From Flavobacterium endophyticum (GTDB lineage Bacteria; Bacteroidota; Bacteroidia; Flavobacteriales; Flavobacteriaceae), in NCBI RefSeq assembly GCF_003634455.1, contig NZ_RBLC01000003.1, positions 62,001-126,000 on the forward strand: DNA of 64,000 bases, in the 5' to 3' direction. The position numbers and the translations under genes are program-made. The notes under the pieces are model-generated. The model was not told the DNA's origin. It made no database searches and worked only from the letters and a program-made list of their open reading frames with translations. Shown here in pieces: positions 51,327 through 60,485 of the stretch. Numbering within the stretch: the stretch's first letter is position 1; the number at the start of each line of letters is the position of its first letter.

Positions 51327-51662
51327 CTACCGCTCCACAGCAATACGTTCCAATTGCCGAAACACCGGAATCAGCGATTTTCCTCTTTCCGTCAAAAAAT
51401 ACTCAATATGCAACGGCTTCTGCTTGACGACCACCTTTTCGAGCAGCTCTGCTTCTACCAGCTCTTTTAGAGCCACTGCCAGCGACTGTTTATTAGAACC
51501 TTCTATCATACGCAGCAAACTATTAAATCGCAAATCCGACTCAATCGCCAGATAAAATATTTCAGGTTTCCATTTGCCCGAAAGCATTCGCAGAAGCCCT
51601 TGCGCCGGACATATCTCTATGGTATTCAGCAACTTTTCGGTAGTCAGATTTTTTTGACTCAT
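51327..51662 (-). CDS. HxlR-family transcriptional regulator
   Basis: 111 aa. CPAQGLLRMLSGKWKPEIFYL (given as C18-P, LSGKWKPEI), RFNSLLRMIEG, KQSLAVALKELVEAEL and HIEYFLTERG. Cys18 followed by Pro is the canonical redox-sensing position of the family. Its 106-bp upstream gap is shared with the divergent gene at 51768, which may be a target. Confidence 0.9.
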   Translation of the reverse strand: MSQKNLTTEKLLNTIEICPAQGLLRMLSGKWKPEIFYLAIESDLRFNSLLRMIEGSNKQSLAVALKELVEAELLEKVVVKQKPLHIEYFLTERGKSLIPVFRQLERIAVER

Positions 51663-51767
51663 TGCACTGTATTTTTTTTTAACGGAAATTTAGGAAAAAT
51701 AAATCAATTCTAGGCGGTATCCGAAAAGCCTTAACAGAGTAGGAACAACAACCCTAAATCATACCAA

Positions 51768-52577
51768 ATGAAAAAAAAACTATTTATCGCGGGCGCTTTA
51801 ATCGCAGCTAATGTTGCTCTTGCCCAATCTTGGAAACTCACCGGAAACTCTGGCACCAATCCTACTTCAGAATATGTAGGAACTAGCGATGCTACCGATC
51901 TGGTAGTCAAAACCGCCAACAAAGAAAGATTTCGCGTAGCCGCCAACGGAAGTATTGGTGTAGCCACAGCACCCGATCCTACTATTTCTTTTAAAGTAGG
52001 CGGCAGAACTCAAGTTGTTGCCGACGTCAACAGCGATGCATTTTACATCGGAAACAATGCTACAAACATCGGCAACGGAATGTCGCTTCTCTTTTTGCGA
52101 TATACCCAATACCAGCCAGAAAACCCTGGCGTGCTAGATGTTTCTGGCATGACAAGCCCTACGCAATATGAGCAGTTCTTTACGCTAAAAGCTAACGGCA
52201 AACTAGGCCTTGGTACCATCAATGTAGACTGTGCCGAATGTACCGGCTACCGTCTCTTTGTCAAAGAAGGAATCAAGACCGAAAAAATAAAAGTAGAATT
52301 TGCAGACCAGCATGGCTGGGCCGATTATGTATTCGAAAAAGAGTACGAATTGATGGACCTTAAAAAACTCGAAGCTTTCGTAAACGAAAACAAACACCTG
52401 CCAGAAGTCCCTACTGCCAAAGAAGTCGTAGACAATGGACTGGAACTAAAAGAATTCAACGCCCTGCTATTAAAAAAGATAGAAGAGCTTACACTCTATG
52501 TCATCAAGCTAGACAAAGACTTGGAAGAAAGCAATGCCAAGATCAAAAACTTAGAAAACAACGCTTCTAAACAATAG
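51768..52577 (+). CDS. Secreted protein with tail-fibre/S74-chaperone-like C-terminus
   Basis: 269 aa. Signal peptide KKKLFIAGALIAANVALAQ. Beta-rich repeats (LVVKTANKERFRVAANGSIG) resemble trimeric tail-fibre-like surface proteins. The C-terminal part WADYVFEKEYELMDLKKLEA, NENKHLPEVPTAKEV and ELTLYVIKLDKDLEESNAK is the form that in Bacteroidota ends S74-like chaperone proteins, with a coiled coil. Four bp before the metalloprotease gene. Confidence 0.78.
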   Translation: MKKKLFIAGALIAANVALAQSWKLTGNSGTNPTSEYVGTSDATDLVVKTANKERFRVAANGSIGVATAPDPTISFKVGGRTQVVADVNSDAFYIGNNATNIGNGMSLLFLRYTQYQPENPGVLDVSGMTSPTQYEQFFTLKANGKLGLGTINVDCAECTGYRLFVKEGIKTEKIKVEFADQHGWADYVFEKEYELMDLKKLEAFVNENKHLPEVPTAKEVVDNGLELKEFNALLLKKIEELTLYVIKLDKDLEESNAKIKNLENNASKQ

Positions 52578-52581
52578 CAGT

Positions 52582-54192
52582 ATGAAAAAAATAAAACTTT
52601 TTTTATTCTTCTGCTCTTGTGCGGCTTGGGCGCAAAACCCGCCAGAAAATCTGCTGAGGATGCAATGCATATCTGATAAAGCAGATCACGAACATCTAGA
52701 CAGCAACAATTTGTTGGAGAAGAAAAACACGCCTTTTTCCTATTGCGGAAACACTTCCCAATACTACAGCCAGAACAGCCTTTATGTCCCAAAGCCTACG
52801 CAGGATATCATCTACATCAAGCTGAACTTTATCTTCTTGACCAAACCAGATGGCACCGGCAACTTTGAAGAAAACAACCTTGAGCACCAGCTGGTCTGGG
52901 ACGATATTATTGCCAATATGAATTACAGGCTGGGCCATATTGAAATTCCGCAAGACGTGACCTGCTACAATTACGATCCCAATCCGGCAAACCATGTCTA
53001 TGATTCTAGGATAAGAGTAATTGTCAACAGAGTCTGGAAGGTTGATCCGGCATGGAATTTTCTGGTGACAGGCTACGTTCCTTCTGAAGGTCCTTACAGT
53101 AATAATAGTATCCTGATACCCGGCTATAATTATTATTACTCCTATTACGACAACGACCCGACTATCCGCGAAGGCATCAATGTCGTATTCGCTAATAATG
53201 GCGAACTTTACGAACAGCTGGCACAAGGCAACTGTGCATCGGGCATTGCAGAAACAGGCTGGGCCGCTTCAGAATTTCCTAGCGAATACAACCTGAGCCA
53301 AAAGTCAAGGCAGTTTTGGCCGGACATGTACACCAAATACTTGTCTATGAAACACTGCGTCACCCAGCAAGGCTACCCTTGGAGCGATGTCAGAGGCTGG
53401 TATGTGGGAGTAGGTTATTCTAGCTTTGTGCATGAACTCGGACACAGCCTCATGTTATACCATCAAGGCTGCAACGATCATGTGATGAATGCCCAGTGGA
53501 ATACCAACCACAATTACATCAGCAAGGATGAAATCGGAAAGATGTACCGATACGCTTCTATCTCTAGCGTAAGGCAATATTTTACGGAAGACTCCTATAC
53601 ACACGATGTCTTTAAGGTCAACTCCGACGAAACTTGGGACTTGAATTTCAGAATCTATTCCAACGTACAGGTAGAAAATGGCGCGACACTCAAGAGCACC
53701 TGCAACATGATCATGCCTGCCGAAAGCCGCGTCATTGTCAAGAACGACAGCCATTATATTATAGAATCGGGAAACATTAGCTCTGCAGATAATGAAAATT
53801 GGAACGGAATCAAGATTGAAGGAACGGGCGACCTGCTGATCAAACCCAATACTCTTATAGACAATGGTTATTTTTATGCCTATACAAGCAATAGCGTCTT
53901 GCCAGCCTTTAAAGCGCCAGTAGGTGAAATCGCGATGAGAAACCAAAAGGCAGTCGAGGATAAAACGCTCGTTACCGATATAAAAATATATCCTAATCCA
54001 GCACATTCTTATTTTAACATAGATACCGGCAAGGAAAAATTAGTCTCTTGGGAACTCTATGATTTATTTGGAAGGCTGATCCTAAAAGAAAGCACTCCGC
54101 AAGTCAACGTGCAACAGCTATCAAAAGCAAATTACATACTAAAAGTAAATCTAGGTACGAAACAGCTCTCAAAAATCGTCAGTGTAAACTAA
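52582..54192 (+). CDS. Secreted metzincin-type metalloprotease with T9SS type A sorting domain
   Basis: 536 aa. Signal peptide KKIKLFLFFCSCAAWAQ. The zinc site is FVHELGHSLMLYHQGC (HExxHxxxxxH) followed by a Met-turn, HVMNAQW; both are hallmarks of metzincins. About 120 residues of beta-helix-like sequence follow (NVQVENGATLKSTCN), then the T9SS domain DIKIYPNPAHSYFNID...LYDLFGRLI...KANYILKVN at the end. Probably a surface or secreted protease. Confidence 0.9.
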   Translation: MKKIKLFLFFCSCAAWAQNPPENLLRMQCISDKADHEHLDSNNLLEKKNTPFSYCGNTSQYYSQNSLYVPKPTQDIIYIKLNFIFLTKPDGTGNFEENNLEHQLVWDDIIANMNYRLGHIEIPQDVTCYNYDPNPANHVYDSRIRVIVNRVWKVDPAWNFLVTGYVPSEGPYSNNSILIPGYNYYYSYYDNDPTIREGINVVFANNGELYEQLAQGNCASGIAETGWAASEFPSEYNLSQKSRQFWPDMYTKYLSMKHCVTQQGYPWSDVRGWYVGVGYSSFVHELGHSLMLYHQGCNDHVMNAQWNTNHNYISKDEIGKMYRYASISSVRQYFTEDSYTHDVFKVNSDETWDLNFRIYSNVQVENGATLKSTCNMIMPAESRVIVKNDSHYIIESGNISSADNENWNGIKIEGTGDLLIKPNTLIDNGYFYAYTSNSVLPAFKAPVGEIAMRNQKAVEDKTLVTDIKIYPNPAHSYFNIDTGKEKLVSWELYDLFGRLILKESTPQVNVQQLSKANYILKVNLGTKQLSKIVSVN

Positions 54193-54219
54193 CTAATTGT
54201 AGAGAATTATAAGCCTAAA

Positions 54220-54246
54220 AAAAATCCTGATAGTATCAGGATTTTT
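54220..54246 (+). terminator. Rho-independent terminator after the metalloprotease gene
   Basis: 12-bp stem AAAAATCCTGAT, 3-nt loop, ATCAGGATTTTT, 28 bp after the stop. The A-run on the left may also serve the convergent minus-strand operon. Confidence 0.85.
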
Positions 54247-54271
54247 GTTTTATAGCTAGCAGAATGACCTT

Positions 54272-54592
54272 TTATTTTAAAAGTCCTTCCGTCTCGGTTA
54301 AAAAAGTATCCAGCGATTTTTTGATATCGACATCCATCCTATCCGCCAAAACAATAAGCCACCAGATACTTTCGCCCAATTTATGTTCCAGTTCCGTAGC
54401 CGTATCTCCCTTTGGCCAGCGGCCTTGCTGTGACATCGTATGGCGGCCCACTAGACCCGCATCGGTCAAGAATGCCAAAGCATCTTCTTCTACGGTCCAT
54501 TCGCTCCCATGATGCTTTACTTCGAGCTCATGATATTTTTTTCGTAACGCCAAAGAGCGCGCTATGATAGTGTCAAGATTGTTCTCTTCCAT
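54272..54592 (-). CDS. MazG-like nucleotide pyrophosphohydrolase-type protein
   Basis: 106 aa, all-helical. WTVEEDALAFLTDAG, then ATELEHKLGESIWWLIVLAD and RMDVDIKKSLDTFL follow the MazG/dCTP-pyrophosphatase helix pattern, with E-x2-H-K-x2-E. Metal-binding acidic residues are only partly conserved, so catalysis is uncertain. Last gene of the SDR-AraC-SnoaL operon, 12 bp downstream of the SnoaL-like gene. Confidence 0.75.
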   Translation of the reverse strand: MEENNLDTIIARSLALRKKYHELEVKHHGSEWTVEEDALAFLTDAGLVGRHTMSQQGRWPKGDTATELEHKLGESIWWLIVLADRMDVDIKKSLDTFLTETEGLLK

Positions 54593-54604
54593 TTTTTAAA
54601 TATA

Positions 54605-54937
54605 TTAAAGTAAATCCGCTTTTGCTGTTGCTATTTTTCCCTCGCGAAAGGTCAGGTCAAACAGTCCTCCTATTTTTCCTTCGGGAAACGTTTCGGTAAA
54701 TTCCACTTCCAGATGTGCTTTGTTATCTTGAATGTCCAACTTGACGAGTCGGGTCTGTGTCTGGTATCCTATAAAATAGCTCGTAAAATACTCCCGAATT
54801 CCGACATGACCCTTAAACGTTCTCCCGACAGACGGGTCGTCTAGTACGGCATCTTCCCAATAACTTTCCAGATAGCCTTCGGTATCGTAAGCATTGCCTT
54901 TATTGATCCAATCTGAAACAAACGATGTGATATCCAT
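54605..54937 (-). CDS. SnoaL/NTF2-like protein
   Basis: 110 aa. FVSDWINKGNAYDTEGYLESYWEDAVLDDPSVGRTFKGHVGIREYF (DAVLDDPS, FKGHVGIREYF) is the SnoaL-like cone fold used by polyketide cyclases and stress proteins. Catalytic role not evident. Lies 15 bp after the AraC gene. Confidence 0.85.
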   Translation of the reverse strand: MDITSFVSDWINKGNAYDTEGYLESYWEDAVLDDPSVGRTFKGHVGIREYFTSYFIGYQTQTRLVKLDIQDNKAHLEVEFTETFPEGKIGGLFDLTFREGKIATAKADLL

Positions 54938-54952
54938 TCCTGTAGTTGTGTA

Positions 54953-55870
54953 TTAGTTAAAAGAAGCCCTAAATTCTAAAGGCGTTACATTCGTCTTCTT
55001 TTTAAAGACTTTGCTGAACGACTGCGGATGCTCGAAACCCAGTTGGTATGCTACTTCTGCTACCGACAGCTGGGAAGTAGAAAGGTATTCCTTCGCCTTT
55101 TCGATCAGCTTTTCATGGATGTGCTGCTGCGCATTCTGTCCCGTCAGCGAACGCAGCATATCGCTCAGATATCTTGGCGATACATTTAGGTGCTGCGCCA
55201 GATAGTCTACCGTTATCAGTCCGTTTTTCAAAGGCTCCTCTTGTTCAAAATAGGACTCTAGCACTTCTTCCATCTGGGCCAGCAAGTCGTGATTTACCGC
55301 TTTGCGCGTAATAAACTGCCTTTTATAAAAACGATTGCAATAATTCAGCAGTACTTCGATATACGAAATCATCAGGTCTTGGCTAAAATCATCTATCGTT
55401 CCGTTCAGTTCTTGCTCTATGCTATCTAGCACTCCAAGGATAATTGTCCTTTCCTTATCCGATAAATGCAAGGCTTCATTGGCTTCATACGAGAAAAAAC
55501 CGTAGGATTTGATGTTCTTTCCTAAAGGATAATTTCTGATAAAATCAGGGTGCATCAATAACGAATATCCCTTATATTCCGTATCATCGCCGATGATTGA
55601 GATCAACTGGTTCGGAGCCGTAAAAACCATGCCGCCTTCATCAAAATCATAATACCCTTGTCCGTAACCGATAACTCCTTTCAGCGTTTTCTTATAGGAA
55701 ATCTTATAGAAGTTAAACAAAAAAGAACTTTTAAGATACGACCTGTCCAATACCATCTTGGTATTGTCAACCAGGCTGATCAGCGGATGCAGCGGTTTCG
55801 GCAATCCGAGCATCTGATGCAGCTCCGAAATCGAATTTATTTTTACCGGACTGTTAGACTCTTTTTTCAT
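54953..55870 (-). CDS. AraC-family transcriptional regulator
   Basis: 305 aa. The N-terminal ~190 residues form a cupin-like sensing part (MVFTAPNQLISIIGDDTEY). The C-terminal domain has two helix-turn-helix motifs: VDYLAQHLNVSPRYLSDMLR and AEVAYQLGFEHPQSFSKVFK, ending in the usual KKTNVTPLEFRA. It starts 4 bp after the SDR stop and so is cotranscribed with it; probably controls this operon. Confidence 0.93.
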   Translation of the reverse strand: MKKESNSPVKINSISELHQMLGLPKPLHPLISLVDNTKMVLDRSYLKSSFLFNFYKISYKKTLKGVIGYGQGYYDFDEGGMVFTAPNQLISIIGDDTEYKGYSLLMHPDFIRNYPLGKNIKSYGFFSYEANEALHLSDKERTIILGVLDSIEQELNGTIDDFSQDLMISYIEVLLNYCNRFYKRQFITRKAVNHDLLAQMEEVLESYFEQEEPLKNGLITVDYLAQHLNVSPRYLSDMLRSLTGQNAQQHIHEKLIEKAKEYLSTSQLSVAEVAYQLGFEHPQSFSKVFKKKTNVTPLEFRASFN

Positions 55871-55874
55871 ATAG

Positions 55875-56684
55875 CTAATTTACTAAATCCCCGAATACCA
55901 TCGCGTTCATTTCTTTTACCGCTAATTCGGCACCGATTTCTAGCCTTCTTGCATACAATTCGTTGGCAAATTCTCCGGCAACATAACGCAGCTGGTTCTT
56001 GCCGTCGGTAGCGGCTTCATACACTACATCAGCAATCCATTCTACGGGTTCAAAATTAGACGGATTCATCAATCCGAACAATTTCTCCAGACCCGCCTCA
56101 TATGCAGGGTGTCGGGCCACATCCAAGGCATTTCCTGCAAAATTAGTCTTGATGCCTCCAGGAGCAATTGTCTTGATTCCGATGTTATGAAGTCCTAGCT
56201 CATATGACATGCCTTCGCTCCAACCTTCTAGTGCCCATTTGGTCGCATGATAGATAGAATCCAGAGGAAATGTCAGCAGTCCGCCGATAGAAGTCGTAGT
56301 AATAAACAAGCCTTCCTTTTTTTCTCTGAAATACGGAACAAAAGCCTGAGTCACTCGGATAACTCCTAACAAGTTCGTATCAATCTGGCGTACCAGCTGC
56401 TCATCAGACAAAGCTTCCAGTGCTCCGATAAGCCCATAGCCCGCATTGTTAAACACTACATCAATAGCATGTTGTTGCGTCGCTATCTTAACGGTTTCTT
56501 GGATGTTGGCTACATTCGTAACATCCAAGGGCAAGAGCGTGACATTCTCTAGTAAGTTGAGTTCTGTTTCTTTGTCAGGGTTTCGCATGGTAGCAATAAC
56601 GTTCCAGCCTTTGCTTTGAAATAATTTGGCAACTCCTTTGCCTAATCCTGATGATGCGCCTGTAATAAAAATTGTCTTTTGCAT
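55875..56684 (-). CDS. Short-chain dehydrogenase/reductase (SDR)
   Basis: 269 aa. IFITGASSGLGKGVAKLF (TGxxxGxG), NNAGYG, and active site SIYHATKWALEGWSEGM with Tyr and Lys. C-terminal region is longer than in the SDR at 49041. First gene of a four-gene minus-strand operon (SDR, AraC, SnoaL-like, MazG-like). Substrate unknown. Confidence 0.93.
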   Translation of the reverse strand: MQKTIFITGASSGLGKGVAKLFQSKGWNVIATMRNPDKETELNLLENVTLLPLDVTNVANIQETVKIATQQHAIDVVFNNAGYGLIGALEALSDEQLVRQIDTNLLGVIRVTQAFVPYFREKKEGLFITTTSIGGLLTFPLDSIYHATKWALEGWSEGMSYELGLHNIGIKTIAPGGIKTNFAGNALDVARHPAYEAGLEKLFGLMNPSNFEPVEWIADVVYEAATDGKNQLRYVAGEFANELYARRLEIGAELAVKEMNAMVFGDLVN

Positions 56685-56818
56685 TTTTTTTGTTGTTTAA
56701 AAGTTATAGGACAAAGTTCAGCAGAAGCCATCGCCCCCATGTTGCCATAATTCCATTTGTAGTAGCCAAAATGACGGATGTCCCTAAGCACTAGCTATTA
56801 ATAGCTTTTACAAAAAAA

Positions 56819-56838
56819 CCCGACACTTTCATGTCGGG
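56819..56838 (-). terminator. Rho-independent terminator of the histidine kinase gene
   Basis: CCCGACA, 6-nt loop, TGTCGGG with an A7 run on the plus strand, so the U-run is on the minus transcript. 20 bp after the kinase stop. Confidence 0.85.
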
Positions 56839-56858
56839 CTTTTGTTTTGCGGATAATC

Positions 56859-58832
56859 TTACTCTTCGTAAATGTAAGGTATTTCAAAAACAACCTTGGC
56901 TCCTACAACCTTCTCGTCTTGGTCTTTTATAGTATCGGTCTGCACGACAAAATCTTGGTTTTTGGTGTAATTAATCAATCTTTCTTTGGTAATGGTCATG
57001 GCTAGCGATTTGTGATTGCTTATTGTTTTTGAGTTGTCAAATCCTTTCCCGTTATCCAAGATTTCAAAAAACAACTTGGCGTCTATTAGGTAAAAGCGGA
57101 TGGCAATGGTACCATTTTGGTCTTTGTCTGCCAAGCCATGTTTTATGGCATTTTCAATAAACGGCTGTGTCAGCATTGGCGGTAAAAACAGCGATTCGGT
57201 ATCGATTCCTTCTTCGATTGCAATCGTAAAGCCAAACTTGTTGCTGTATAAGAGCTGCTGGATAAGCAAATAATTTTCCATCATTCCCACTTCTTCGGCT
57301 AACGAAATATAATTTTCGTTTGAATTCTCCAGAATCTGTCTGGTCAATACTGAAAATTTATTCAAATAGTTTATAGCATCTTCGTCTTTTTTATCACGGA
57401 TCAATGCTTGGATGTTGCTAATCGAATTAAAAATAAAATGCGGATTCATCTGCGTGATGAGCAGTTTTTGCTTGATCTGGTTTTTCTCCAATCCCGCAAT
57501 CGCCTGCTTTTGTTTGGTATTTCTGTAATAGAAATAGCCTCCTAATAGCAATGCCAGAAGTGCTCCGGAAAGCCCGATGAGCCAATTGTTTTTGGCTGCG
57601 GTTTTCTTTTGCGTAGTCAGCTTGTAGTTCAATTCTTTTTTCTCGAAATCGTATTTAAGAAGCTGTTGTTCCAGCTCATTTTTAGAGGCTTGAATCTGAC
57701 TGGAATCGACTATCTTCTCATGAAATTGGTACATTTCAAGCGCTCTTTCAAAATTTTTAGTCGCTTTGCTGATATCATAAATAAGATGGGCACCTTGCTC
57801 TTGAAGGTCTTTGCTTCCTGTTTTCTTGCTTAGCGCAAAACCTTTTTCTGCAGCAAGACCTGCTTGGGTGAGATTTCCTTTTTTGATATATAAACTAGCA
57901 AGTCCGAAATGAGCACTGGCTAAGGCAGCATCGTTTGTGGCCTCTGCCAACTCTTTTATAGACAAGATCTCGTTAAATATTTTTTCTGCTTCGTCAACCT
58001 TATTGAGATGCATTTTAGCATTTCCCAATCGAGATAAAAGAAGGCCTGTAATGGTATGGTTTTTTATTTTTCTGGATATTTGCAATGCCCTGTTGCAATA
58101 GTCTATTGCTTCTTCGAACTGATGGAGCGACGAATAGGAATACGCTATATTGCCATAAGCCAAGCATTTAAGATAGCTGGTGTGGTCATTTGGCTCTTGT
58201 GCATACGAATCTTCATAATACAGAATGGCTTTTTCATTATAGGCTATTGCCTTTTGATGCTGCTTCTGGCCGATATAAATCTGTCCCAAAGCAGAATACG
58301 CATAGGCCATATCATCTACATAATATTCTTTATCTTTTTCAAAATATTTGATTGCCGAAAATATCAGCGGTATTGCCTTATCGTCTTGGTTCATCCGCAC
58401 ATAAAGTGATGCTTTTACGATCATTTCGCTGTACATCTCATCATACGCTTTTACTGATTTAAGAAGGGCAATGCTCTTGTCGTGATATGCCAATCCTTTT
58501 TCGCGTTCTTTTGTAAAAGAGTACTCCGTTCCTACAGTAGAATAGTAGCCAGAGAGCCACATGGTATATTTTTTCTTCAGTTCAGGAGGATTGTTTTTTT
58601 TATAATTCTTTACTGCAATCTTTCCCAGCATGGCATTCAAGACATAATAATTCTTGTCGTGCTCACTATAGTAATCCATGGCATTCGATACTGCTCTTAG
58701 TTTGGTCGTATCGTGAAGCTTGGGATTGTTTACTAAGGTCTTTATCGAATCGATAATCTTGTCTTGGGAATAGGAAACAGAAAATGCAAATAAGAGTACT
58801 ACTAATGCAGTTCGTTTGGTTGTTCTATGCAT
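56859..58832 (-). CDS. TPR-containing LytS-type sensor histidine kinase
   Basis: 657 aa. Signal peptide to SYSQ, then about seven TPR-like repeats in the periplasm (AYSALGQIYIGQKQHQKAIA, IAYSYSSLHQFEEAIDY), a coiled coil, one membrane helix (about 412-432, LIGLSGALLALLLGGYFYY) and the His_kinase domain: ITQMNPHFIFNSISNIQALI with the phospho-His, LQPFIEN-like TQPFIENAIKHG and the ATP lid LDNGKGFDN. LytTR-type partner regulator is not adjacent. Periplasmic peptide sensing is likely. Confidence 0.92.
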   Translation of the reverse strand: MHRTTKRTALVVLLFAFSVSYSQDKIIDSIKTLVNNPKLHDTTKLRAVSNAMDYYSEHDKNYYVLNAMLGKIAVKNYKKNNPPELKKKYTMWLSGYYSTVGTEYSFTKEREKGLAYHDKSIALLKSVKAYDEMYSEMIVKASLYVRMNQDDKAIPLIFSAIKYFEKDKEYYVDDMAYAYSALGQIYIGQKQHQKAIAYNEKAILYYEDSYAQEPNDHTSYLKCLAYGNIAYSYSSLHQFEEAIDYCNRALQISRKIKNHTITGLLLSRLGNAKMHLNKVDEAEKIFNEILSIKELAEATNDAALASAHFGLASLYIKKGNLTQAGLAAEKGFALSKKTGSKDLQEQGAHLIYDISKATKNFERALEMYQFHEKIVDSSQIQASKNELEQQLLKYDFEKKELNYKLTTQKKTAAKNNWLIGLSGALLALLLGGYFYYRNTKQKQAIAGLEKNQIKQKLLITQMNPHFIFNSISNIQALIRDKKDEDAINYLNKFSVLTRQILENSNENYISLAEEVGMMENYLLIQQLLYSNKFGFTIAIEEGIDTESLFLPPMLTQPFIENAIKHGLADKDQNGTIAIRFYLIDAKLFFEILDNGKGFDNSKTISNHKSLAMTITKERLINYTKNQDFVVQTDTIKDQDEKVVGAKVVFEIPYIYEE

Positions 58833-58866
58833 GGAGGAAAATAGATACGGTTATTAAATTGAGCCT

Positions 58867-58874
58867 CAAATATA
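58867..58874 (-). promoter_or_regulatory. -7 promoter element of the kinase gene (TATATTTG on minus strand)
   Basis: 34 nt before the ATG at 58832. Confidence 0.55.
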
Positions 58875-58940
58875 AAAAATTAAAAGAATAGCTGTTGGCT
58901 TGGAATGTTAGGTTTACGCCAACAATGCACTCCGTCGAAG

Positions 58941-60485
58941 CTATTTTTTGTCGCGCAGCTTATTCGCCCAGTGCAAACTGGCTACCCATCGGGCTTTGAA
59001 GTTTTTAAAATAGGCAAAAGGATTGCGTATGGGCTGATGCTTATAGAACTTAAAAAAGGAAATTGTCTTATAGCCATTTAATTGCCAAGATGTTTCATGT
59101 AACAGCTTGTAGAGCATAACCGTAGGCGATGGCTTAGGCAATAGCTTATCATCCTTCCAAGCTAATTTCGGTTTTGTTCTAAAGCCACCTATCGGTGCCT
59201 TGAGGTGCATTATCTGCGGGTGCGGGAGATACAAGATATCATGTCCTCTTTTTCGTAGCTGCATTCCAAAATCAGCATCCTCGCCAAAACCAAATTCAAA
59301 ACGCATGTCAAATTGAAGACCTTCTAAGGCACTCCTCTTGACGATGCTGCATCCCGAACCAAAAGTCTTCCACTGAAATACCTTGTCAAAAACGGCCTTT
59401 TCGCCCGCCTGCAAACATTGCAATGTATATGCGGCATTCCCATATTGCCGTATCTCGACAGCCGCTTGCTCTAAGAAATCATTACTGATGCGAATATCAT
59501 CATCGGCCAGAAAAACCCATTCGCTTTCTACTTGGACCAAAGCTAAATTTCTAGCATTGCAGGCTCCCGCTTGGTGCGTAAATGTATGCAAAACCAAAAA
59601 GGGCCAAGACTCAGACTGCAGATACGCCAGTCCACTTTGGCTCTCCGCTTCAAGGTTCTGTTCTACGATAATGACTCGTTGCGGCAGCAGCGTTTGCTCC
59701 GATAAGTCCCGCAAAAAATCATACAAGTATTTTTCCCTCCCTATAGTAGGAATCACCACATCAAAAGTCGCTGAATCCATAATTTCTTTGGAAGATTGCA
59801 CCGGAATCTGATCAAAAATAGTGTTCGGCAACCTTCTTTTTTGATAAAAAAAGCTCTTAAAAAAAGAAAACAGCGGCAGTTTCTTTTCATGCACTACAAA
59901 ATTAAGCAGCAATAAAAAGACCCATCGTAACCGATAATGCTGACTTACGAATCGAAACACATTCGGTTTGCCAGCCGGCGCTATTTCAAAAGCAGCACTC
60001 CCATTCGCGAGCAGCCGAGGTTCAGAATAGCACAATAGCCCTAGAGGCATAGCAAGTTTTGCAAGAGAATGCAAGAAATAATCAAAATCGCGATCAGGCA
60101 CTATGTGTTTTTCAAGACACAGCAGTACGCTGCTATGCAGCCCTCCAACCATAGAACTCATTCGCCAGCTGGCAAAGGTCGAATTCAGGTCTGGGTTAGC
60201 AAAAAGACTTTCGTCTGCATATCCGATAATTTCTGGAAGATACTTTCCAGACGACGGAGCATACGAAGCCATTATTTTTTTATGGTGGAATACTTCCGAA
60301 AGACGTTCCTTATTGAGATGCTCTCTTTGCGACTCATGGCACCAAAGCACCAAAGAATCAGGAAACGTACGTGCAATCTCAAAAAGCGCTTGGGCAATAG
60401 AAACTGCCTCTATAAGCACCGCCTTAGAATCCGAATCATTCCAAGCCTCTGTCACCCTATTATTTTTATGATAGAGGATAATCAT
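58941..60485 (-). CDS. Two-domain protein with C-terminal family 2 glycosyltransferase
   Basis: 514 aa. The N-terminal ~240 residues are not recognised; they contain SLVLWCHESQREHL and SMVGGLHSSVLLCLEK. The C-terminal GT2 domain starts at about 243: FDVVIPTIGREKYLYDFL, RVIIVEQN, WVFLADDDIRISNDFL (DDD metal site) and GFGEDADFGMQLRKRG (ED motif). Overlaps the upstream GT4 gene by 4 bp. Last gene of the acetylated-glycan operon. Confidence 0.88.
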   Translation of the reverse strand: MIILYHKNNRVTEAWNDSDSKAVLIEAVSIAQALFEIARTFPDSLVLWCHESQREHLNKERLSEVFHHKKIMASYAPSSGKYLPEIIGYADESLFANPDLNSTFASWRMSSMVGGLHSSVLLCLEKHIVPDRDFDYFLHSLAKLAMPLGLLCYSEPRLLANGSAAFEIAPAGKPNVFRFVSQHYRLRWVFLLLLNFVVHEKKLPLFSFFKSFFYQKRRLPNTIFDQIPVQSSKEIMDSATFDVVIPTIGREKYLYDFLRDLSEQTLLPQRVIIVEQNLEAESQSGLAYLQSESWPFLVLHTFTHQAGACNARNLALVQVESEWVFLADDDIRISNDFLEQAAVEIRQYGNAAYTLQCLQAGEKAVFDKVFQWKTFGSGCSIVKRSALEGLQFDMRFEFGFGEDADFGMQLRKRGHDILYLPHPQIMHLKAPIGGFRTKPKLAWKDDKLLPKPSPTVMLYKLLHETSWQLNGYKTISFFKFYKHQPIRNPFAYFKNFKARWVASLHWANKLRDKK

